Source: Aristolochia californica (lineage: Eukaryota > Streptophyta > Magnoliopsida > Piperales > Aristolochiaceae). From it: a stretch of 64,000 bases of DNA. The notes beneath the pieces were generated by a model, which did not search any database, was not told where the DNA came from, and saw only the letters and a list, made by a program, of their open reading frames with translations. The stretch lies in NCBI GenBank assembly GCA_029961685.1, contig JARWKL010000004.1, forward strand, positions 47,439,824 through 47,503,823, given 5' to 3'. Of this stretch, positions 12,831 to 24,800 are shown one piece after another; the first letter of the stretch is position 1, and each line of letters opens with the position of its first letter. The position numbers and the translations under genes are program-made.

Positions 12831-15800
12831 ATGGAGTCTGTACCAGCTGATTCATCATCTCCTCCATCCGCCCCCGCCCCCGCCCCCGCTCCCACTCCGA
12901 TCCCTCCTGTCGATGCCATTCCAGCTGCTTCTGCACGTGATGGTCCATCAATATTATCAGCTTCAGGTATCTCTTCTTGGGCTAAAAGCCTTAAAATCCC
13001 TCAGGCCCTGCCCCAAGAGAATTCACAGCCTGGATCTTCCAGTAAGTCGACATTTGCTCGTTTCACTAGTGGCATTGGGCTACGTTTATCTCCAAAATCG
13101 CCATCTGGAGATGAGAACACAGAGGGTCCAAGTCCCACTTCGACTACTGGTCAGTCTGGTGTTTTGGGGTCATTCACGAAAGGCTTGGTTGATTCATCTA
13201 AAAGTGCAGTTAAGGCTGTGCAGGTCAAGGCTCGACACATGGTGTCTCAGAACAAGCGAAGATACCAGGTAGAGCTTACTAACATTTGCATTTAGTATGG
13301 ATTCCTTTCTCATCCTTGTTGTTGACATGCTTTCTTGAGTCTGTATTGGGTACCTGAAAATCTTATACAGGATGGTTGATATGGGACTGGTACTGGTCTG
13401 ACTATTAAGCCTCTACCAGCCTATGCATTCTGTATACTAAATCCGACATGGTATGACTGGATGGTACAGAGCTGAAAAGCACGTTGTATAAGTTGATACG
13501 TCCTGTGTTGGGTACCTCCAAATCTGATAACTATCCTTGATACGAAATATGTGTTGTTCATACAAAAAACTATGGTTATTGAAGGAAATAGTCGATGGAT
13601 AGATGCACTTTTTAGCGGTGAAAGGAAAAATCGCTCTCAGAAAACTAAAAATTATTAGGCCGCAATCTGGGTAATTACTTTAGGAATATATTTTTGTAAT
13701 TTTAAATCTTTTATTGGTCAGGAAGTAGTCTGCTCTTTGATGTGTGGCCACTGTGATTGGTTTCCACTTTCTGATTTGTTGTTTCTCTCTTTTGATGATC
13801 TATGCAAACCAGTTAGATTGTGGGTAATTCTGTAGGGGCTTGTTGATTGCATTATGACTAATTATGATTCTTAATGCTGCACAGAGGAGTAGGTCAGTGT
13901 TTATTGTTTTCAGTGTAGAACAGGTTGGCAGAAGGAAATCTTCTAATCATAGAAAGCACCTAGGTCTATGATGGTGATTGAAGTGGTGCTGCTTTAGGTT
14001 GTTCTGGGAATTATTTTTCTTCTCTAGTCATAAAGTGAAGTAACAATAGTTTTATCAATGCAAGGTATGCTTTATGTTAGGTATAAGTAGTATATATATT
14101 TAATTCTTTGGAAGACAATCTCATGTGTGCATAAATTTTGAATTTTGAAATGTGAAAAAGGAAAATTAGAGAATAAAAGCTTAGTGTTTGTAGGAAATGC
14201 ACTAACATTCTCTAAAAAAAGAAAATAAAAAGAGCTCTGAGAATGTAAAATAAACAAAGGATTTAGCCGACGAGATATAGTGAATAGGATAGTGCTGTTG
14301 AAGAGCTCCTTATTTTTGTTTTTGTTTTGTTTTTGTGAAATAGTTCAAGAGGTCTTTGTTTATCAGGTTAAAACATGGGATCTGTTGACCTTTCCTAGAA
14401 TAATCTTAGTCTTCATTTTCTCTGTTTAAGGGATTAAATATTCTTGCTGCCACCTTTGTATTTGTGTTAGTACCAATTAATATAAAATCGGTCCATTTCC
14501 TTTTTTGGCATCATATAGCTTTGACTGTTAGATGCTGATTAGCAGTTTTCAAATGGTTTGTGTATGTGACATTATGATTGCGGTTGTTTGACTAATGACC
14601 CTCCCAGAAGTGTAAGCAAAATGAGAAGCTGGGTTAACTGCTCCTTTTGTTCATTTGTACCTTGGAAGATGGTAGATGTAAATATAGTTGAGGTAATAAA
14701 AGCCTACTATGGGAGGCTAAACCTGATATGCTGCAGGGTGTTTTGCTTTCATAAGATGCTCAATTCATATAAGTCTAGATGTACTCCCAAAAATAGGTCA
14801 TTAAGGGTTCAAATACACATTGAGGATTTTTTCATGTTAATATGTAAACGTAGAAGCTGGTTTTTCCATCATAAAAATCCACCATATTTTGATTTTTTTT
14901 TCATTTTTGTAAATTTGTTGATTTGAAGACTTTTCGGAATTGTTATTTTATGTTGATTTATTTGTTCGCTTGTTATCTTTCTGTTTCTGGAATGGCTTGG
15001 CTTGTAGTTTTCATTATGAGAACCAATGCCTTTAGGCATGTATAATTGTGCATTGGAGTAACTCTAGTACTTTTTTATGCATGTCTACATATTACCATGT
15101 ATGTCAGTGCTCTGGGTTAGGGTTGAATGGAGCATGCCTAATACTTGATTGCAATCAGTCTGTACTGCTCCATAAGAGCTGATCAAAGTTGATATTTTAG
15201 CAATTTGAGGATTATTATTTTATGGATTTATATCTGTTTATATCACACCAGGTATTTCCTCAATCTTGGTTACCTTGGCTGTGTAGATATTCCATGGTTC
15301 TAAAATTTTGGCTTTTCAAGGTGTCGATGTAATGCTTTTGAAAGTTTTTTAGCGTTTTTCAAGGCAGGAATTCTTGTTTTTCACAATGTATGTCAATTTT
15401 GTTAATTTCTTGTTTCTGTTACTTATACAGATTTGAGGATTGACTTGAAGCTAAGATTTCCTATTTCTGTTTGTAGGAAGGTGGATTTGATTTAGACATG
15501 ACATATATAACTGAGAACATTATTGCTATGGGTTTTCCTGCCGGTGACATAAGCTCTGGCTTTTTTGGATATGTTGAAGTAAGCAACTGTTGTATTATCA
15601 ATAGCTTAACTTTTTTATTGTGTTTTATTTAACTTGTGAGATTACTGTGCAGGGCTTCTACAGAAACCATATGGAAGAAGTGATCAAGTTTTTTGAGACT
15701 CATCACAAGGTAATGATAATTATTCATCCTTTTTGTTGTATATAATTAGTGTTAACATTGTCTTCTTAACTGGATGCATGGCGTACTCTTATTATCGTGA

Positions 15801-18800
15801 TCTTTTTGGACTTGTTTTGAACCATTAGCATTTGACTAAAAATTGGAGTGATCTGACATCAAGATGTCCAATTTTCAATTATGTAAATAAATGTTGCTAT
15901 TGTTGTTTATCTACCAAAATAAAAAAAATAAAAAAACCTAAATGTTGTTCAGCATGAGCCAGGTGTCTAATTTGTAAGACATCTCAAGTTGTAGGTTTGA
16001 GTAGGAATGCAAGAAACAATGGTTCAATATACTGCTTTATAAGCAACTCTGTGTTAATTGCTGTTGCTTATGTGTGCCTCATGTGGTTGTGTAGTGGGTT
16101 TCACTTATGTTGCTGTCTCATTAACTTTCTCTATGTGCATTATGCTTGCCTTCATGGGCTTTCTTGTTTATCTCTTTGTATCTATATACTGCATTTTCAA
16201 AACGCATTCATGTTTTGTAGCCTTTACCATAGCCTCGACAGCCATGTTAGGGGTTTTCTTCATTCTAGGTCTTGGATTCAAGTCCCATGGGTGTCATGTG
16301 TATCTAAGGTAAATATCAACAAAACATTCATGCGCTGATTAGAAACAGATGCCGTTTTGTTCTGTTTGGGGTCAATGACTCCTTGGATATATCTTCAGTT
16401 TACAGTCATGGATCCTCTTCTTTCTTGGACGTGTTAATTTGTATATTTATTTACAGTTTGTGTTGGCTGTTCACTATGTTTGTTGCTGTTGTAATCTTTG
16501 TTTACAGGGTAAATACAAGGTCTACAATCTATGTTCAGAAAGATTGTATGATGCATCACTATTTGAGGGAAAGGTAAGCTTCAGATTTTATTAATTTATA
16601 TCCGTAGTTCCTTACTGTTATATCAAAATAATTTCAATTTATTTATCCCAATTTAATCATTGTGCAAAATTCAGTTATTTGTTCATGTTGGTAATAGATA
16701 CATGTCTATTTTGTTGTGAGTAGTTCAATTTCCTCAAACTTTAACTGCCTTGTCTTATATGTAATCTCCATCAGAAATGTACCATTTGATAAAAGGTTTA
16801 GGTTTTAGTTGCTGCACCAACTTCTTAGATTTTTTATACTGCACTGTCTCTTCTCATGTCTCTACCATACTGTAATTTTGTGGTTGTTCAGTTTGATTAT
16901 ATATGATACATCTATCTGTTATCAACAACTGTTAGATCAACAGATGCAAATCATTATAACGAGGACCTCCATAATACTCACCAGTTCATAATGATTTATG
17001 ATTCTAATTAAAGCTGTTCAATAATTGTTTTTGTTCAATTTCTTCCTCTCTCTTTCTATTGCTGTCCCTCCCTCTTGTCTGTTCCTTTTCTTTTCCTATT
17101 CTCTGAAATTGTCATGATCTCAACTTCGGCGGCCTTCATTCTTTAGCTATCCTTTGAGGTTCTGATCAACATATGATTATACAGAAAAAACATATATCCT
17201 TTTAAAAAAAAACATATGATTATACAGAATCCAGTCAAGAGTTTTCTCTGTTCAGTTTGTTTTACTTCTCTGAAATTTTCATCAGATCACTTTTGAAGCC
17301 TTTAATTGTTGAGCTATTAACCATGCAGCCAAGATAATCTGTAAAAATTCATCTGAAGAAAAATAATATACTTCTATGGATTTCAACTTCAAATACTTTT
17401 CCATATTTTTCTTTGAGAACCTCATGTTGATCTAAATCCTGTTGCTACCATTTCACCGGATGGCGCAACACAAAAAGTTTTTTGCAGTAGTACTTTCTTA
17501 TGCTTTTGTATTTCCTCAACCAGGTTGCATGTTTCCCCTTTGATGATCATAATTGCCCTCCAATTCAACTTATAACATCATTTTGTCAAAGTGCTTACTC
17601 CTGGTTGAAGGAAGACATCGAAAATGTTGTTGTTGTTCATTGTAAAGCTGGAATGGCAAGGACAGGATTGATGATTTCTAGCCTGCTTCTCTTCCTCAAG
17701 GTGGGATTAGATTTTTAAATTACTCTCTCTCTCTCTCTCTCTCCTCCTCCTCCTCCTCCTCCTCCTCCTCCTCCTCTCTCTTTGTAGATTTCATATGATA
17801 TCCATAACATGAGTATCAAAATGCAGTTCTTTCCAACAGCCGAGGAGTCCATTGAGTACTACAATCAGAAAAGATGTATAGATGGAAAAGGGCTTATTCT
17901 TCCAAGTCAGATTGTCAGTACATTTCTTACGACAACATATACTTTCCTTTCCTAGTTCAATTCCACTATCATCTAATTTTATGTTCCTATATGCTTGTCA
18001 TAGAGGTATGTGAAGTACTTTGAGCGCATTTTAACTTACTTCAATGGGGAAAATCAGCCTGGCCGTAGGTATTCTGTTGACTCTCTACATTGATCTTGTT
18101 CTGAGTTCCTTAACTGTATTAACCAGGCCATTAACTGACATTAAATTTTGCTAGGTGTATGCTTAGGGGTTTCCGCCTTCACCGGTGTTCTTATTGGATT
18201 AGGCCCTCCATTACTGTCTCAGATCATAATGGTAAATCTAAGATTGGGAATTTCTGCCTTCATGTTATTAATTTCCTGCTGGTAGTCTGTATTGCTTTGG
18301 ACATTGCAGTGGATGTTGTTCTGTAGGCCCATATGCTCTACTTTGTTTAGCTTTAGTGATTATACCTCAAAAGTAAGGGAACCCTTCTAAAGGACGGGAG
18401 AGAAAAATTGATTATATGTTATGTATTTTAATCATCATAATTTAAATTTATATAACAACTGGATAGAAGGTTTCTTGAGTAGTTGGTTAAGAGATACATT
18501 GTAAGAGTTTCATTGAAACATGGACTGAAGAATAAAATTTTAATATCTAAAAGGAAATGGTGAAGAACAATAAAATAAAAATAATTAATTATTTTGTGAT
18601 GGTTTATATAAATTGTTTTTGAAGTGGGCCCAAAGTTTCTATAGTGAGATAAAATCAATAAAATTCTGAGGAAATTTGGTGGGAAAAGGGATGATTATAT
18701 AGTAGATTCTTCTAACTAAATCAAGGAGCTTGTTGCTTTTTTATTTTTTATTTTTAAGGAAACTGCTTATGTTTTATATCCAGATTCCTTTGTTTTAGTT

Positions 18801-21800
18801 TCATATGCTTTCAGTTATTCAGATATAAGCATTTTAAAATTTTCATTTATTTACCCAAACTATTGACTGCCTAATCAGTCTGACATGCTTTAAGGTGGCA
18901 ACGTTTTCCACTCTCTCTCTCTCCCTTCCCCCTCCCTCTCTCCCTTCCACTTATCTGTACAAGTCCTAATTCAATATGAAAACAAAAATCCGTATGAAGG
19001 AAATAGTATGTCATCACATCCATAATTGTTGGATCACTGACTAAAACAATGAAGGCTTATTGTTTAAAAGCCAATACATTGAACTTTGATGAAAGCTCCT
19101 TTGGAGGCCCTAGGTCAGGTGGGGTTGGTGGAGGAGGCAAAGATCATTCAGAGCAAGTTCTCTTGGGCTATTCTGGGCCAGCAGGGCTTTGCTCTTTTTT
19201 GTAGCAGGTCCAAGAATTTATGCTCTGCACTTTTCCAACCCAGTGGTGCTAGAAGGAGATTCAGCTTGGTGATAAACTAGTTTCAAAAGGACATCCCTTT
19301 CCCATGGAAGCTTGGGCATATCTCAGATGAGATCAAAGAATTTGTATCCCTTTTCAAATTGTTTTGCAACACTCAAATTGTTCTGCCAATAATACCACAG
19401 ATAAAGTAGCTAAGGAAGGGTATCCTGTCCAAGTTTTGGTAGTGGAGAGCCTTGAGAGCTGAAATTTTTTTCCTCTCTTATTGTATCTTATTATTGCATT
19501 TCATTTAATATAATATCACAAGTTCAACAAAGAAAAACTGCAGACATCCTTTCCTCTCTTCACACTTTTCTTTTCTGCATCCATTCAGCTTCTGCAGCTC
19601 CCATGATTTTTCTCAGTTAAAGTGATCCTTCAGACATCTTTACTTGTCTTTCTCATTCTGGATGCTGGGTACTTTGGGTTGGTCCAAACTTTAGCTGGCT
19701 TGGCTCCAGTTTGCTAAATTCCACATCACATCCATCCTATATATATACATATATATATTTGAATGGTGGAGAAATTTTACTCAAGAGAAAAACAGAAATT
19801 CAAAAAGTGAGGCTTGGAAGTCAAAAAAAGAAAAAGAAAAAAAATATATTATAAAAGAAAAGTAACATAAAGCAACTATAGAGGAGACCCCATAGAAACA
19901 ACAAGATGCTGGAGTGGAATCACCCCTTTTGCCAAAGAGTCCACTGGTCAATTTGCTGATCGATGTATGTGCTGAGATGTACCCAAAGCCAAGCAGTCAA
20001 ATCCAAAAGTTATAGCACTGTGAAAATGAGTATTAACTCAGGAACTAATTCTGATTCAATTAAACACTTGAGATGTACTTTCTTTGTGATGTGACATATG
20101 CAATGGAAAGTTATAATATGAAACCAACAAAAGGGTGTTTTCTGTCCCAAAGAAATGCATCATGCATATAAAAATGGAGACTAAAATAGAATGGTGCACA
20201 TATAAAAAGAGAGACTAAGATTGTCTGTGGAGTGGGTGTCAATTATGCATGAGAAAAGATAGAGAATTTGCTTTGCTATTTCATATGGTGAATTCAACTT
20301 TTACACCATCTAATTTGGGAGCTAAATCTAGTTTTTGATGCATGAGTGTGGTCTGATTATCTAATTAGAGTCATTTTAGAAAAGGTGAAATTTCTGGTGA
20401 CATATGGCATGAGGAGTCTAGGTGCTACTAATTGGCACCCATTCTGAATCTATGGGAGAGGAGGCCTTTTTTATAACTTGTTGTTTCCTAACAATTGAGT
20501 TTCAAGGGAAAAATGCTTATAAAAAGGCCCTCAATGTGTTAGTGAAACCCTCAGTTAAGAGTTAAAGATTTTTGGGGAATTGCCGTTGGCATCGATCCGA
20601 GAGATGGCTTTGAGCAGGCTTCCCTCTGGGTTTTCATGGGCTAACGAAGTTGAGGAGGAAGAAAGGAAGCTTGAAAAAGAGAAACAAAAATTAAGCAAAA
20701 GACATAACCCGTTCGGATTCGTAAGGCCAAGAGGAAAGGTTGTGGAAGAAAAAGGAATTGAATGGCGAAGACTCGACGAACAACTGAACCACTCTTCTAG
20801 GAGGGAGAAGAAACTGAAAGAAAACATCCCTGCAACAACTATTCTGGCAAAAAGAAAAGAGAATTCACCGCCTTAATTTAGGTGTCCAAGACAGACCCCC
20901 CCCCGGTGAACAAAGAACGGTAGAAATGTGCCTGAACACTCCGTGCAAACTTCAGTTTCTTGCAAACCGAAAGATCAAGATCTCAACGCGCTTGTGCCGC
21001 CATTGATGTACCCACCAAGAAACATCATGGCTTTGATGGTAGAGATGCAGAATCCTCATGAACCAAATTGTTTTTGATCCCGGAGGCAACTTAATGAGCA
21101 TAACATGGAGCTAGACAGGGTGAAGGGGAATTTCGCTGATAGTAATTCAAGGATTGCAGCTGGTCTCAAGTCAAGCATTGAAAACATGAACAGACCTTAT
21201 CTAGACAACATGAAAGCCATGAGAATGACACCTCAAAGGAGAAGATTGCTAGCAGATAATGAATTTCAATGTAGAAGATCCTCAAACTAAGTTGACATGA
21301 ATAGAGAGGTAGTGAGAAGCTACAGGAAGAGAGGTGTGAACAATTGGAGGCTGGGAGGACCGGGACCTGAAAGAAATTTCCCAGTGGAGTTTCAGGGGAA
21401 GGATTACATGAAAGAGAGGAGGGGTTTCAACACCTGAAGCCAGTAATTATAATCATCAAAGAAGGTAAACTAAATCAAGCATGGCATCAAGATATTTTCC
21501 TTTTCAAAATTTGACTCCCTATTTTCTCTCTAATTTATTTGAACCTCTGCTGTGATCCTTATTTTCTCTGTAATCCTTACTACATGATAGAGAAAAATAC
21601 CAGTTCAAGAACTGATCTATCAAAAAGAGTTAAAGATTTTTTTTATTTTGTTTTTTGAATATTGAACTCTGCACCCTGGTAAGGCTTGAATCCAAGATCT
21701 CGAAAGTTCCCCATGATGTCATTGAGTCAAAGGCCCAATCCACAAGTTAAAGTGTCGTGATTTGGGCTTTTGGCTCTATGGAGGCGGAGCATTTGTTTAA

Positions 21801-24800
21801 GTGCTTGTATTAATAAAATCTTGAAGTCAATTTGCTTGCATGCATGCATAGGTGAGTGCTAATGGGATCATTTGATATGGAGGTACAAAGAGTAAAAAGA
21901 TAGGGAGGGAGAAGAAGGTGGGGAGGAGTTTTTCTTTTTATAAAGATGTATTTATTCAGCATCATTTAAAAAAAAAGATGTATTTATATTAACAAGAGAA
22001 AAATTACAAAGGTGGAAGGAGCAGATCCCTAACAACAAGCGAGTGCGGGATTGCTTCCTGCTTGGCAAGCACATCTGCTACTGAATTTGCGGATCTCGCA
22101 ATGTGAGACCAAATACAAGATAATAGGGAGGCAATTTCTAGAATCTCTCGAAAGATGTCCCAATGGCGCCACGGGGGAGGGGATGCACACTCACATAATC
22201 GAGAATTAGGAAAGCCGAGAAGAAAGGTAGAACAGAAAGAAAATGGGAGGGTAGACCAAAGACACTAAGCATTGTTCCAAAGGAGAAAAAAGAGGGGACA
22301 CATGTCTATGAGAAAGATAGGTAGTTGCAGAAGCTGGAGTGGTGGTGTTGGGATGACGAGGAACCATAGCAGCAAGAATTGGGAAGAGAGTGAAAGAAAA
22401 AGGAAGGCTACCGATATATTAATTGCACTGAGAGATGTAGAGAACATGGTTATCTCCACCATGGCATTCTGTTATTTAATCACATTTGTTTTTTACTGGT
22501 TTTGGCTGTCCACATAAGGTGTATTATTTGGCATGCATTGAGCACTATTCTGCCATCTTAATTCTCTTATTTATTATCTGGTTTGTACTTCTTCTGAGTG
22601 CTCGCTAATACATCAATCTTAAATGTCTTTCCTTGTTTCACAAATTCTTTTCAATATTCTCATCTCAGCCACCAACTTCTGCGCTAGATTTGACTTCTTC
22701 AAAGGTTACTTCTGATATAGAAATCTCATAGCGACACTGTTTTTCCAGCTCTCTGCTTTGCAAATTACTTGTTAATAGTGCTACAACTATGCAAACTTTC
22801 AAGTGAAAACTGAGCTCGCCGTGACTTAAAATTGTTATTTGGTTGATGAACACTGGAGAAGAAAGTTGTTGAGCTTGGTGAAAAGAAGCTTCAACAATGG
22901 TGGAAGCGCCAATATTATTGCTAACACTTTCACCAGGGAGGGGTTCCCCTGCCAGCACCTTGCTGTAGGAACCTCACTCCCCCTCTAGACAATCCTTGGC
23001 ACTTCTCTTGGGGAATGCTCTTTTGTTCATTCTCATTTTATTTTGTATTTCATTGGCTTGTACTCTTCTCTTTCGAGAGCCCTCTTAAATGGAATCTTTT
23101 TTCTCATTTTCCTCAAAAAAGAAAAGAAGAAGCTTCAACTCTGTCAGGTTAATACTTTCGGCCTGTCTTGCGTATGTTTCATGGTGCATTTGGCTCGAGC
23201 GGAACAATCGGAGATTCAACTCCAAAGCTAGCACCCTGGACAACACTGCTTCTCATGCCATTGGCCTCATCTCGAGCTGGTTTCATATAAGGAAGGATTT
23301 TGCCTCTCTATCGAGTGTTTTCCTTCGGGAAAATTGGAATTTGATTGCCCATATGTTTGGCCCCTACAGAACTTTGAATATGGCCATTTGGGATTCTCCC
23401 CCTTGCGACTGCATTAAGCTGAATTTTGATGGTAGTGTTATTGGCTGTCCTGGGCAAGTTGGAGCAGGCAGTGTGTTCAGAAGTCACAATGGAGACCCTA
23501 TTCTTTCTTATACTGGTCCGGTGGGCATTGCCAATTCCAATATTGTTGAAGTTAGTGCTCTGTTGTTCGGCCTCCAAATCTTCAAGGATCGTCACCATGG
23601 CAAGTTAATAATTGAAGGTGACTTGAAAATTGTTATTAGTTGGTGTTCCAAAGACATCTCCCCCCTTGGGGCCATTGGCCCATCACTGATAGTTTTGTTG
23701 ACATTGTATCTTCTACTCATTATAATTAGAATCTCATTCCTAGATCAGCGGACTCTTTGGCTGATAAATCGGCAAAATTCAGAACTTCCCAGCAATCTCT
23801 CATTGTTTGGGAAGGCTTCCCTCCTTTGTAAATTGTTTTTTTGAGCTTTTATCTTAATAAAAATCAGCATCATTTCAAAAAAATAAAAAACTCCGTCAGG
23901 TTTTGTTGGAGTCCAACATTTGACACTTGGATGCTTCTCCATGCTCATCCATTTTCCTGCAATCCTATTCATGTTTTTGTAAGCCATTGTTTAGACTGTA
24001 TTTCATAAATGATGGATAAAATCTGAGGTTTTGATTTGTTCTGTGAGATGTTGTACTGCTGTCCTAGAGTTGGAAGACCATCTCTTATTGTTTTGACTTG
24101 CTCCTATGTCTTGCTAATAAATTATTCATCATGTCAAGCAAATTGCTGCAATCACTTATTCTGATCAGCAATTTCACAAATATCTATTTTCTTGATCTCC
24201 TCCATGCTCTGTTCTTTTTTGTTTGAAAATCCGCATTTTCCTACTATACTTAATATCTCAAGTTCATAGTTTACAAACATAAACTCTATTTGGCAATACA
24301 CATAATTACTGCATCTATGTTTGAGATTTTTTCCCATAGAAGCTTTTATTTTTCCTATGTTTTACTTATTCTGTCAGATCTTGATTTGGTCGTTCTGCAG
24401 GAGTTCTCTTCTCAACCAAAAAGCATCCAAGGACGAAGGATTTGATGGTAGGTCTTTTAGCTAGCTACTCTTTATCTAGTTGCCTACTTTTTTTCATTAT
24501 GCACACATACTGAATCTCAATGCAAATGGCACCCCTAGAATTGCTTAGGTTCAGCTCCATGGTTATCTCAGCTCTTATTTTGATTTTTTTCCAAATAACT
24601 TGTACTTTTGGATGTCATTGTAGTGTTTAACCAAAATGTAGCGATTGCCGTGAACCAAAAGTCTTTTCTTTCAACCAATTTTTTACTTATCATCTGCACT
24701 CCATCAGTTGATTGGAAGCAAGCATTCATCATACTTTTAAACTGTTTATGGTCATTAAGATGGCTCCTATTGTGTGGTCTGTGGAGGCTGATGAGAAGTT

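Noticed and set aside
16255..16300. T-loop-like GGATTCAAGTCC
   Set aside because: No A box or cloverleaf can be built around it; it lies in a PTEN2 intron.
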